Shown in pieces: positions 9,750 to 17,777 of a stretch of DNA of 64,000 nt. Numbering within the stretch: the stretch's first letter is position 1; each line of letters starts with the position of its first letter. The notes beneath the pieces were generated by a model, which made no database searches, was not told the origin of the DNA, and saw only the letters and a list, made by a program, of their open reading frames with translations. A program made the position numbers and the translations under genes. The stretch covers positions 248,001-312,000 of the forward strand of contig NZ_QAOV01000007.1 of the NCBI RefSeq assembly GCF_003050925.1. The letters are read 5' to 3'. The DNA is from Pseudomonas sp. GV085. GTDB lineage: Bacteria; Pseudomonadota; Gammaproteobacteria; Pseudomonadales; Pseudomonadaceae.

Positions 9750-12700
9750 ATGCCGAAATCTGTAGACCGTATTCCGCCGATGCCGCGAATTCAGGCACTT
9801 GATCCGAAAAGCTCCGAACAGAGCTGGGAAAGTGCCTCGCAATTACTGGCCGCGCTCAACGGCGCCCGCCTGGGCGCCTGGTATTGGGACATCGAGCGCG
9901 GGCAGATCAGCTGGTCCCGGGGCACGCAGGCGCTGTTCGGCTTCGACCCCCGCAAACCGTTGCCATCGGATCTGGAATACCTCGACCTGCTGCCCCCGGA
10001 GGATCGCGCGAAAACCCTTCGCGCCTTCCACGCGGTCATCGCTGGCGCGCCGCTGGAGCAAGCGATGCATCACCGCATCCGCTGGCCCGATGGCAGCCTG
10101 CACTGGCTGGAAATCAACGGCAGCCTGTTGCCGGACAAACACGGCAGGCCACGGATGATCGGCGTGATCCGCGAGATTACCCACCAGCGCCAGCGCGAAC
10201 AGGCGTTGAGCAGCTCGGAAAAACGCTTCGCCACCCTGTTTCACCTGTGCCCGAACATGGTCCTGCTGACCCGCCAGGAGGACGGCCTGATTTCCGAAGC
10301 CAACCAGCATTTCGAAAGCCTGTTCGGTTGGCCGGTACAAAACGCGATCGGCCGCACCACCCTGGAACTGGGGCTGTGGGTGTATCCCGAGCAACGGGCC
10401 GACCTGGTCAAGGCCACCAAGGCCAAAGGCGAACTGGTGAGCATGGAAGTGCAGTTTCGCGCCAGCAATGGTCAGATCCATGACGGTATCCTCAGCGCGC
10501 AAAAAGTCGAGCTCGAAGGCCAGCCCTATCTACTGAGCACGTTCCTGGACACCACCGAACGCAAAATCGCCGAACATGCCCTCAAGGACAGCCAGGAACG
10601 CCTCGACCTGGCCCTGGACTCCGCGCAGCTCGGCACCTGGGACTGGCACATCCCCAGCGGCATGCTCTACGGATCGGCACGGGCCGCCCAACTGCACGGC
10701 CTGGAGGCCAAACCCTTTCACGAGTCCTTCGACGAGTTTTTCGAAGGCGTGCCCGGCGAAGAACGCGACACCATGCGCGACGCTTACCGCAGCCTGCGTG
10801 AAGGCCCGGCCGGCAACTATCAATTGACCTACCGCGTGCAATTGTCTGACGGCAGCTCGCGCTACCTGGAAAGCCGCGCCCGCCTCTACCGCGATGACAA
10901 CGGCGTGCCGGTGCGCATGGCCGGCACATTACTCGACATCACCGACCAGGTGGAGCGCGAACAACGGCTGGTGGCCTCTGAAGAGAAATTCGCCACGCTG
11001 TTCCAGGTCAGCCCCGATCCGATCTGCGTCACCCACCAGGACAGTGGCCTGTTCATTGAAATCAACTCCAGCTTCACCCAGACCTTCGGCTGGAGCACCG
11101 CCGATGTGATCGGCCGCAGCGCCGACGAAATAGGCCTGTGGGACGCGTCAGCGAAAAGTCTGCGACGGATCGAACAAGTGATCCGCGAACAAGGCCTGAA
11201 CAACGTCGCCATTCTCGTCCAGCACAAGGACGGACAGGTCCTGACCTGCGTGATTTCCAGCCGCCAGATCAGCGTCGGCGACCAGCCCTGCATCGTCACT
11301 ACGCTGCGCGATATCACCCAGCAACAGCGCTCGGAAGCGGCGCTCAAGGCCAGTGAAGAGAAATTCGCCAAGGCGTTCCACTCCAGCCCCGACGCCATCA
11401 CCATCACCGAGCGCGACACCGGGCGCTACCTGGAGGTCAACGACGGCTTCTGCCGCCTGACCGGCTACCGGGCCGAAGATGTGGTGGGCCGCACGGTGTA
11501 TCAGGTGGGGATTTGGGCTGAAGAAAAACAACGCTCGGCGCTGCTGGCGGAACTGCAGATCAAGGGCCGGGTTCATCACCAGGAAATGCTCGGGCGCAAC
11601 AAGCGCGGCGAACTGCTCACCGTCGAAGTCTCGGTAGAGCCGATCACCCTCAATGAAACCGCCTGCCTGCTGTTGACCGCGCGAGACGTCAGCCTGCTGA
11701 AAAACGCCGAAGCGCAGATTCGCCACCTGGCCTACCACGATTCACTGACCAACCTGCCCAATCGGGCATTACTGATGGACCGCCTGAGCCAGCAGATCGC
11801 CCTGCTCAAACGGCATAACCTGCGCGGCGCGCTGATGTTCCTCGACCTCGACCACTTCAAGCACATCAATGACTCTCTCGGGCATCCGGTGGGCGATACC
11901 GTGCTGAAAATCATCACCGCGCGCCTGGAGGCCAGCGTGCGCATGGAAGACACCGTTGCGCGCCTGGGCGGTGACGAATTCGTGGTACTGCTCAGCGGCC
12001 TCGAAGGCTCGCGCAGCGAGGTCAGCGACCAGGTTCGCGAACTGGCCGACACCCTCCGCGAACTGCTGTCCGAACCGATGTTCCTCGATGGCCAGCGCCT
12101 GCAAGTGACGCCAAGCATCGGCATTGCGCTGATCCCCGATCACGGCTCGACCCCGACCGACCTGCTCAAGCGCGCCGACATCGCGCTCTATCGTGCCAAG
12201 GACTCGGGGCGCAATACCGCGCAGATGTACCACAACACCATGCAAAAGGCCGCGAGCGAACGCCTGCGCATGGAAACCGACTTGCGCCTGGCGCTTTCCC
12301 GGGGCGAATTTCGCGTGCATTACCAACCCCAGGTCGACGCCCGGGGCGACCGCATCGTCGGTGCCGAGGCCTTGGTGCGCTGGAATCATCCGGAGCTCGG
12401 CAAACAGTCACCCACCGAGTTCATCAAGGTGCTGGAAGACAGCGGACTGATTCTGGAGGTCGGCACCTGGATCCTCGACGAAGCCTGCCAGGCCTTCAAG
12501 CAACTGATCGACAAAGGCTTGATAGACCCTTACAAATTCAGCTTGTGCGTGAACATCAGCCCGCGCCAGTTCCGCCAGAACGACTTTGTCGAGAGCGTCG
12601 AAAACAGCCTGGCCAGCTATGGCCTGCCCTGCTCCCTGTTGAAGCTGGAAATCACCGAAGGCATCGTCATCCAGAACCTGGAAGACACCATCAGCAAAAT

Positions 12701-13028
12701 GCGCCGCCTGAAAAAACTCGGTGTGAGCTTCGCCATGGACGACTTCGGCACCGGCTATTCCTCGCTGACCTACCTCAAGCGCTTGCCGGTCGACACCCTG
12801 AAAATCGACCAGTCGTTCATCCGCGACGCCACCAGCGACCCGAACGACGCCGAGATCATCCGCGCCATCGTCGCCATGGCCCACAGCCTGGACTTGAAAG
12901 TGATTGCCGAAGGGGTCGAAACAGCAGAGCAGCTGGAGTTCTTGCAGGGGTTGGACTGTCACTTCTACCAAGGGTATTTGCACAGTCAGCCGTTGCCGGT
13001 TGAGGAGTTTCAAAAACTATTGAAATAA
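9750..13028 (+). CDS. Multi-PAS GGDEF-EAL protein (c-di-GMP metabolism)
   Basis: 1092 residues. About five PAS/PAC modules (roughly 30-145, 155-275, 285-405, 410-530, 535-655) precede a GGDEF domain with intact GGDEF at 740-744 and an RMED inhibitory site at 731-734. An EAL domain follows with EALVRW from 873 and the NISPRQF, EITEG, DDFGTGYSSL, KIDQSFI and AEGVET motifs. All catalytic motifs are present, so both cyclase and phosphodiesterase activity are possible. No transmembrane segment is evident, suggesting a cytoplasmic sensor. PAS 2, 4 and 5 share the pattern FATLF..SP......E.N..F...FGW and look like internal duplications. The start at 9750 lies 67 bases after the lysR stop. Confidence 0.93.
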   Translation: MPKSVDRIPPMPRIQALDPKSSEQSWESASQLLAALNGARLGAWYWDIERGQISWSRGTQALFGFDPRKPLPSDLEYLDLLPPEDRAKTLRAFHAVIAGAPLEQAMHHRIRWPDGSLHWLEINGSLLPDKHGRPRMIGVIREITHQRQREQALSSSEKRFATLFHLCPNMVLLTRQEDGLISEANQHFESLFGWPVQNAIGRTTLELGLWVYPEQRADLVKATKAKGELVSMEVQFRASNGQIHDGILSAQKVELEGQPYLLSTFLDTTERKIAEHALKDSQERLDLALDSAQLGTWDWHIPSGMLYGSARAAQLHGLEAKPFHESFDEFFEGVPGEERDTMRDAYRSLREGPAGNYQLTYRVQLSDGSSRYLESRARLYRDDNGVPVRMAGTLLDITDQVEREQRLVASEEKFATLFQVSPDPICVTHQDSGLFIEINSSFTQTFGWSTADVIGRSADEIGLWDASAKSLRRIEQVIREQGLNNVAILVQHKDGQVLTCVISSRQISVGDQPCIVTTLRDITQQQRSEAALKASEEKFAKAFHSSPDAITITERDTGRYLEVNDGFCRLTGYRAEDVVGRTVYQVGIWAEEKQRSALLAELQIKGRVHHQEMLGRNKRGELLTVEVSVEPITLNETACLLLTARDVSLLKNAEAQIRHLAYHDSLTNLPNRALLMDRLSQQIALLKRHNLRGALMFLDLDHFKHINDSLGHPVGDTVLKIITARLEASVRMEDTVARLGGDEFVVLLSGLEGSRSEVSDQVRELADTLRELLSEPMFLDGQRLQVTPSIGIALIPDHGSTPTDLLKRADIALYRAKDSGRNTAQMYHNTMQKAASERLRMETDLRLALSRGEFRVHYQPQVDARGDRIVGAEALVRWNHPELGKQSPTEFIKVLEDSGLILEVGTWILDEACQAFKQLIDKGLIDPYKFSLCVNISPRQFRQNDFVESVENSLASYGLPCSLLKLEITEGIVIQNLEDTISKMRRLKKLGVSFAMDDFGTGYSSLTYLKRLPVDTLKIDQSFIRDATSDPNDAEIIRAIVAMAHSLDLKVIAEGVETAEQLEFLQGLDCHFYQGYLHSQPLPVEEFQKLLK

Positions 13029-13038
13029 CACCCCCCCC

Positions 13039-13064
13039 CTGTAGGAGCGAGCCTGCTCGCGATG
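13039..13064. repeat. Single REP sequence
   Basis: One unpaired REP unit (GTAGGAGCGAGCCTGCTCGCG) directly after the GGDEF-EAL gene, preceded by a run of C. Confidence 0.8.
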
Positions 13065-13120
13065 CACGCGAACGATTACGCGTGCAGGCTGGAAAAATCC
13101 GGTTTCCTTCACATGAGTGC

Positions 13121-13151
13121 AAAAAAAGACCCCGACAAGTCGGGGTCTTTT
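13121..13151. terminator. Bidirectional terminator between the GGDEF-EAL gene and the small heat-shock gene
   Basis: GACCCCGAC / GTCGGGGTC hairpin (13128-13136 and 13139-13147) flanked by an A-run on the left and TTTT on the right, so it can serve both convergent units. Confidence 0.85.
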
Positions 13152-13201
13152 GGTGTCAGTCGGCTGGGTGACGTTCACCCAGTCCAACCTCTGGCTCTGA
13201 C

Positions 13202-13648
13202 TCAGTGTTGCAGAGCCTTCTTCTGCGTGCCGTTGATCGGGATGCGCTTGGCTTTCGCCTCTTCCGGTACCACTCGCAGCAGGTCGATGCTCAACAGACC
13301 GTTGCTCAGGCCGGCAGCCTTGATCTCGATGTGGTCCGCCAGCCGGAAGGACAGTTTGAAGGCACGTTGCGCAATGCCCTGATACAGATAAGTGACGTCT
13401 TCGTTCGCATCGCGTTTACCGCCACTGATCGTCAGCACACCCTTCTCGACTTCGAGCTCCAGATCTTCTTCCTGGAAACCTGCCGCGGCAATGACGATGC
13501 GGTATAGATCGTCGCCGTGTTTTTCCACGTTATAGGGTGGATAGCTGCTGCCTGGCTCGTTGCGCAGGGCGGTCTCGAACAGATCGTTGAAACGGTCGAA
13601 ACCTACCGAGGAACGGAACAGTGGGGCCAGGGAAAATGTAGTAGCCAT
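13202..13648 (-). CDS. ibpA: Small heat-shock protein (Hsp20 / IbpA)
   Basis: 148 residues. Holdase chaperone with an alpha-crystallin domain from about 35 to 125 (YPPYNVEKHGDDLYRIVIAAAGF, then LTISGGK and NGLLSIDLLRVVPEE). The C-terminal tail contains RIPI, the I-x-I oligomerisation motif. The upstream region holds a sigma-32 promoter and a ROSE-type leader, so expression should be controlled by heat at transcription and at translation. AGGAG lies 8 bases before the ATG. Confidence 0.94.
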   Translation of the reverse strand: MATTFSLAPLFRSSVGFDRFNDLFETALRNEPGSSYPPYNVEKHGDDLYRIVIAAAGFQEEDLELEVEKGVLTISGGKRDANEDVTYLYQGIAQRAFKLSFRLADHIEIKAAGLSNGLLSIDLLRVVPEEAKAKRIPINGTQKKALQH

Positions 13649-13715
13649 GATTCAAATCTCCTGAAAACAATCAGCAAGGTTTTTTGTCTCCGCGACCCGA
13701 ATTCGGCATCGCGTA
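13649..13715 (-). promoter_or_regulatory. ROSE-type RNA thermometer in the ibpA leader
   Basis: The minus-strand leader has TTGCT (fits the ROSE core UYGCU) followed by GATTG and then the AGGAG ribosome site, the arrangement in which the anti-Shine-Dalgarno hairpin melts on heating. ROSE elements are well known before ibpA in Pseudomonas. Identified by motif and context; not folded by program. Confidence 0.72.
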
Positions 13716-13721
13716 ATCCTT

Positions 13722-13749
13722 AGATAGGGACCGCTGATTGCATTTCAAG
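13722..13749 (-). promoter_or_regulatory. Sigma-32 heat-shock promoter of ibpA
   Basis: On the minus strand CTTGAAA (-35) and CCCTATCT (-10) are separated by 13 bases, close to the RpoH consensus CTTGAAA/CCCCATNT. Confidence 0.85.
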
Positions 13750-13778
13750 AGATTTTTTTCAGCTTTTTTTAAAAAAAT

Positions 13779-14738
13779 TCAGGCCGCTTCCGCCACGGGC
13801 AGACCTAGCAAATGCGAGACATTATCCAGCTCGGTCTCACGGCGCAGCACGGTGAACAGCTCTACCGCCTCGGGATAATTGCGGGTCAGCATCGCCAGCC
13901 ATTGCTTCAAGCGACCCGGCGATTGACGCGGCGTCATCTGCGCCTTGGCTTGCAGCCAGAAGTCCTGGATCAGTGGCAGCAACTCGGCCCAGGTCATCTC
14001 GACTACCTCCTCCCCGGCCCGCGCTGCCGCGATCTGCCGGGCGAGATCCGGACGCGACACCAGGCCACGACCGAGCATGATGTCTTCCACGCCGCTGATC
14101 TCGCGGCAACGCCGCCAGTCTTCGACGCTCCAGATGTCGCCATTGGCGAACACCGGCACCTTGACCACGTCCTGCACTCGAGGGATCCACTCCCAGTGCG
14201 CTGGCGGCTTGTAGCCGTCGACCTTGGTCCGCGCGTGCACCACGATGTGCTCGGCGCCGCCTTCGGCCAGGGCCGTGGCACACACCAGCGAACCGTCCGG
14301 GCTGTCGAAGCCCAGGCGCATCTTGGCGGTGACCGGAATGTGTGCGGGGACGGCGCGGCGGACGTGTTCGACGATCTGGTTGAGCAGCTCGGGTTCCTTG
14401 AGCAGTACCGCGCCACCACGGGACTTGTTGACGGTCTTGGCCGGGCAGCCGAAGTTCAGGTCGATCACTTCGGAACCCAGCTCGCAGGCCAGCGCGGCAT
14501 TTTCCGCCAGGCACACCGGATCGGAACCGAGCAGTTGCACACGCAGCGGCACACCGGAGGCCGTCCGGGCGCCGTTGAGCAACTCCGGGCCGAACTTATG
14601 GAAATAGGCAGGTGTCAGCAACTGGTCGTTGACCCGAATGAACTCGGTCACGCACCAGTCAATACCACCCACGCGGGTCAGCACATCGCGCAGGATGTCG
14701 TCGACCAACCCCTCCATGGGCGCCAAGGCAATTTGCAT
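13779..14738 (-). CDS. dusC: tRNA-dihydrouridine(16) synthase
   Basis: 319 residues. FMN enzyme that reduces U16 of tRNAs. TIM-barrel start MQIALAPMEGLVDDILRDVLT; catalytic Cys98 in NFGCPAK; also KMRLG, HARTK, ANGDI and LGRGLV phosphate-binding motifs. Length and Cys98 fit DusC rather than DusA or DusB. The start at 14738 is chosen because MQIALAPMEG is the family N-terminus; an in-frame start three codons upstream also exists. Confidence 0.93.
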   Translation of the reverse strand: MQIALAPMEGLVDDILRDVLTRVGGIDWCVTEFIRVNDQLLTPAYFHKFGPELLNGARTASGVPLRVQLLGSDPVCLAENAALACELGSEVIDLNFGCPAKTVNKSRGGAVLLKEPELLNQIVEHVRRAVPAHIPVTAKMRLGFDSPDGSLVCATALAEGGAEHIVVHARTKVDGYKPPAHWEWIPRVQDVVKVPVFANGDIWSVEDWRRCREISGVEDIMLGRGLVSRPDLARQIAAARAGEEVVEMTWAELLPLIQDFWLQAKAQMTPRQSPGRLKQWLAMLTRNYPEAVELFTVLRRETELDNVSHLLGLPVAEAA

Positions 14739-14814
14739 GAAAAACACACTCGAGGAAAAACGTGCGGCAGTTTACTGGTTTCAGCAGGACTCTGCAGAAC
14801 ATCGCAGATCCCCC

Positions 14815-14930
14815 CTGTAGGAGCAGCCGGTCGACGCTCGATTGCTCGCGAAAAACCTGAGACCACCGTGGGGAGCCAGGCTGGTCGCGTTATCGTTGAC
14901 GACCATCGCGAGCGAGCTCGCTCCTACATT
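14815..14930. repeat. Long REPIN-like element with a variant left arm
   Basis: The right arm is a normal REP (ATCGCGAGCGAGCTCGCTCC). The left arm carries an extra segment AGCCGGTCGACGCTCGAT inside the REP core. The spacer contains a GTTATCGTTGACGACC motif that recurs at 50673-50773 and 53256-53370. It abuts the thioesterase stop codon. Confidence 0.75.
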
Positions 14931-14932
14931 GG

Positions 14933-15367
14933 TTAGAGCGATAGCAATGCCGGGCCATAGCCCTCGATGAACTCCGCCGGCATGCGCTTGGGTTTGCCGC
15001 TCGACAGCTCGATACAGACGAAGGTGGTTTGCGCGCGCAGCAAGGTCGAATTGTCGCTGGGTCGCTTCAACTGGAAATGCCGGGTCATTCTCAGACGCTG
15101 ATCCCAATCGACGATCCAGGTCGCCAATTGCAACTCGTCGTCCTCATAGGCTGCCGCCAGATAATCGATCTCGTGGCGCACCACTGCCATCGCCCGGTCC
15201 AGCCGCCGGTATTCGACCAGGTCCAGGCCAAGGCGTTGGGAGTGGCGCCAGGCACAGCGTTCGAGCCAGGTCACGTAGGCCGCGTTGTTCGCGTGCCCCA
15301 ACCCGTCAATGTCCTCGGCGCCCACTTGCAGATCAATGATAAATGGCGTTTCCCGATCCCAGCCCAT
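14933..15367 (-). CDS. Acyl-CoA thioesterase (hot-dog fold, 4HBT family)
   Basis: 144 residues. 4-hydroxybenzoyl-CoA-thioesterase type with the signature DIDGLGHANNAAYVTWLERC (Asp-x-x-G-H-x-N-N). It hydrolyses an acyl-CoA of unknown chain. An AGGGAG site precedes the ATG at 15365-15367. The hydrolase gene upstream ends 49 bases away on the same strand, so cotranscription is possible. Confidence 0.88.
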   Translation of the reverse strand: MGWDRETPFIIDLQVGAEDIDGLGHANNAAYVTWLERCAWRHSQRLGLDLVEYRRLDRAMAVVRHEIDYLAAAYEDDELQLATWIVDWDQRLRMTRHFQLKRPSDNSTLLRAQTTFVCIELSSGKPKRMPAEFIEGYGPALLSL

Positions 15368-15416
15368 GCCCGACTCCCTGGTCAGATAATTTCGACCGGG
15401 GCAGTGTAACGGATGC

Positions 15417-16250
15417 TCAAGCGGATTGGCGCGATTGCAGACGGCGACCGGCCAGCAGTGATAACACGCCATCAATCACCCGAGGGTCAGCCAGCACCCG
15501 CTGATGCCCACCTTCTTGCAGGCGCAGCAAACGGCTGTCGAACCAGGCTTCGTGAATCAGCTGAGACTCCTTGACCGAGACCATGCTGTCATCTTCGGCG
15601 TGGACGATCAGGCCAGGCATATCCAGCTGATAGTGAGCGACATCCAGCGTCGCGGCGCGCATGCCGACGTCTTGCTCGACCTGGCGAATGAACGCCGAAC
15701 GGGCTTTCGGTGGCAGTCCGACGTAGCGGGCGAATCCACGCAACACGCCCAGAATCCGCGCCGGGGCGGCGATGCTGACCAGGGTTTCCGTGCGCAGGCC
15801 CAACTGCACCGCCAGCATGGCGCTGGCGCCCCCCATGGAGTGGCCGATGACCGCTTGCAGTGGCGGCAATTCGGCGGCGGCTTCGAGCATGGCACGCGCA
15901 AAGAGCACCACATTCGCCTCGCTGCCCGGCGAGCGGCCGTGAGCCGGACCATCCAGCGCGACCACGGAGTAACCGGCATCGACCAATGCCGTGATCAGGC
16001 TGGCAAACTGCGTTGGCCGCCCTTCCCAACCGTGCATCAGCAACACGGCCGGGCCTTGCCCCCAACGCAACGCCGAGAGGCCGAAACGCAAGGTGATCCG
16101 CTCGGACTTCGCCAACAGCGGCAGCTCCCAGTCACGGGGCGGCAGATCCCGCGGTGTCATGAAGGCCAGTCGCATTTTGCTAGCGACCAGTTTCGGGGCA
16201 AACCAGCCCAAGGTGCCATTAACGCCACGAACCCACTTTAACGCGCTCAT
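15417..16250 (-). CDS. Alpha/beta hydrolase
   Basis: 277 residues. Nucleophile elbow GHSMGG (about residues 135-140), oxyanion motif LMHGWEGRP, acid in HAEDD and histidine in GGHQRVL, so the catalytic triad is complete. Substrate unknown. It lies 29 bases downstream of a TetR gene on the same strand, suggesting a regulator-enzyme operon, and upstream of a thioesterase. Confidence 0.9.
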   Translation of the reverse strand: MSALKWVRGVNGTLGWFAPKLVASKMRLAFMTPRDLPPRDWELPLLAKSERITLRFGLSALRWGQGPAVLLMHGWEGRPTQFASLITALVDAGYSVVALDGPAHGRSPGSEANVVLFARAMLEAAAELPPLQAVIGHSMGGASAMLAVQLGLRTETLVSIAAPARILGVLRGFARYVGLPPKARSAFIRQVEQDVGMRAATLDVAHYQLDMPGLIVHAEDDSMVSVKESQLIHEAWFDSRLLRLQEGGHQRVLADPRVIDGVLSLLAGRRLQSRQSA

Positions 16251-16279
16251 CGCATTCTCCTCAGGCCGCAGCCCTCAGG

Positions 16280-16819
16280 TCAACGCACTGCCGATTTGGC
16301 GGCACGCAGTAATCGATCGGACAACTCTCCCGGCCCCAGCGCCCGCGCCAGAGCCAGCCCACCCACCATCAAGGCCAAGTCGGCCAGGGCTTTTTCGGTT
16401 TCTTCAGGACTGGCCGCCAACTGCGCAACCATCATTTCGACGTGTTCATTCAATGCAATACGAAACGCTTCCGGCAGCCGTCCCAGTTCACCGACCGATG
16501 CCGGGATCGGGCACGCCGATTCGGAGGAATCACGGTGCTTGCGCGACAGGTAAAACGCTGCCACCAGAGTGCGGCGCTCTTCGCCGGTCAATTCCTTGTC
16601 CATGTCGGCAATCAGGTCGCGGCGGTGACCGAGCAATTGCTTGAACGCCTCCAGCATCATCGCGTCCTTGCTTTCGAAGTGTGCGTAGAAGCCGCCGACC
16701 GTCAGGCCCGCCGCGCCCATCACTTCGCCCACGCTTGGCTCGGCCGGGCCGCGCTGAATCAGCGCTGCGCTGGCAGCCTTGAGGATGCGTTCGCGGGTTT
16801 GAGCTTTTTTATCGTTCAT
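16280..16819 (-). CDS. TetR family transcriptional regulator
   Basis: 179 residues. N-terminal helix-turn-helix (RERILKAASAALIQRG, VGEVMGAAGLTVGGFYAHFESKDAMM) and a TetR ligand-binding C-terminal part. It is the first gene of a possible operon with the hydrolase and thioesterase downstream. Ligand unknown. Confidence 0.92.
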   Translation of the reverse strand: MNDKKAQTRERILKAASAALIQRGPAEPSVGEVMGAAGLTVGGFYAHFESKDAMMLEAFKQLLGHRRDLIADMDKELTGEERRTLVAAFYLSRKHRDSSESACPIPASVGELGRLPEAFRIALNEHVEMMVAQLAASPEETEKALADLALMVGGLALARALGPGELSDRLLRAAKSAVR

Positions 16820-16945
16820 CGTTGCCTCCGAATATTACGATTGAAATATTATTCTCATAATAAATTTTAGCAAGTCATGGGTGTGACCGCTGGTCTGAAG
16901 AACAGTTTTTTGGAAATGGAGGAATTTGGCCAAACGCCAGACAAA

Positions 16946-16979
16946 CAAAAGGGCCATTCAATAATTGAATGACCCTTAT
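16946..16979 (-). terminator. Terminator of the tRNA-Glu/tRNA-Ala cluster
   Basis: On the minus strand AAGGGTCATTCAAT pairs with ATTGAATGGCCCTT and is followed by TTTG. It lies 25 bases after the last tRNA. Confidence 0.85.
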
Positions 16980-17003
16980 AAAATCCCGCAGAGCGGGTAA
17001 TCG

Positions 17004-17079
17004 TGGCGTCCCCTAGGGGACTCGAACCCCTGTTACCGCCGTGAAAGGGCGGTGTCCTAGGCCACTAGACGAAGGGGAC
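17004..17079 (-). tRNA. tRNA-Glu (anticodon TTC), copy nearest the terminator
   Basis: 76 bases, cloverleaf with GTCCCC/GGGGAC acceptor stem, anticodon arm CCGCC-CTTTCAC-GGCGG, T-loop GTTCGAGTC and encoded CCA. Identical in sequence to the copy at 17289-17364. It is the third-to-fourth tRNA of one transcript reading leftwards. Confidence 0.97.
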
Positions 17080-17159
17080 ACAAACCCTTCTATACAACTG
17101 ATCAGTGCTGAGAGCTGATCGATTCAAGGCCGGTGTGGCCAGACCTTGAACTGTAAAAT

Positions 17160-17235
17160 TGGTGGAGCTAAGCGGGATCGAACCGCTGACCTCCTGCATG
17201 CCATGCAGGCGCTCTCCCAGCTGAGCTATAGCCCC
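17160..17235 (-). tRNA. tRNA-Ala (anticodon GGC), first isodecoder
   Basis: 76 bases with GGGGC acceptor start, anticodon arm CCTGC-ATGGCAT-GCAGG and encoded CCA. It differs from the copy at 17444-17519 by paired changes in the anticodon and T stems. Confidence 0.97.
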
Positions 17236-17288
17236 GGATTTTTCGCCTCGCGGCGGAGCGACATCTTGCAACATCGCTTCTGTAAAAC

Positions 17289-17364
17289 TGGCGTCCCCTA
17301 GGGGACTCGAACCCCTGTTACCGCCGTGAAAGGGCGGTGTCCTAGGCCACTAGACGAAGGGGAC
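17289..17364 (-). tRNA. tRNA-Glu (anticodon TTC), second copy
   Basis: Identical to 17004-17079. The spacers between Glu and Ala genes are also near-identical in the two units, showing a duplication of a Glu-Ala unit of about 285 bases. Confidence 0.97.
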
Positions 17365-17443
17365 GCAAACCCTTCTATACAACTGATCAACGCTGAGTGT
17401 TGATCGCTTCAAGGCCGGTGTGGCCAGGCCTTGAAGTGTAAAT

Positions 17444-17519
<76 letters not shown>

Positions 17520-17552
17520 TCATCGTTGATGTCATCGCTGAGGACGGGGCGA

Positions 17553-17581
17553 ATCTTAAGGGCGTATCGAAAGTCTGTCAA
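17553..17581 (-). promoter_or_regulatory. Sigma-70 promoter of the tRNA cluster
   Basis: On the minus strand TTGACA, 17-base spacer, TAAGAT, followed by a GC-rich discriminator (CGCCCCG) typical of stringently controlled stable-RNA promoters. Confidence 0.85.
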
Positions 17582-17676
17582 ACTTATTTTTCAAAAAATT
17601 TAAAGTTTTTTGCCGACATAACAATCACTTACCGCCCTCGCCCCGAAAAATCGGGAGGTTTTCGCAGAACGCGGAC

Positions 17677-17762
17677 CTGTAGGAGCTGCCGCAGGCTGCG
17701 ATCTTTTGATCTTGCTTCTGAAAGCCAACGTCAAAAGATCGCAGCCTGCGGCAGCTCCTACA
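17677..17762. repeat. Inverted repeat of a second REP class
   Basis: GTAGGAGCTGCCGCAGGCTG and its reverse complement (17677-17707 and 17732-17762), both extended by CGATCTTTTGA. Distinct in core from the TCGCGAGC-type REPs elsewhere in the window. It lies between the tRNA promoter and the end of gltX. Confidence 0.9.
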
Positions 17763-17777
17763 CAAGGTCAAATGCTC

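Noticed and set aside
17677..17762. Inverted repeat considered as a terminator of gltX
   Set aside because: The same sequence class is a dispersed Pseudomonas REP repeat and there is no T-run; termination is possible but not shown.
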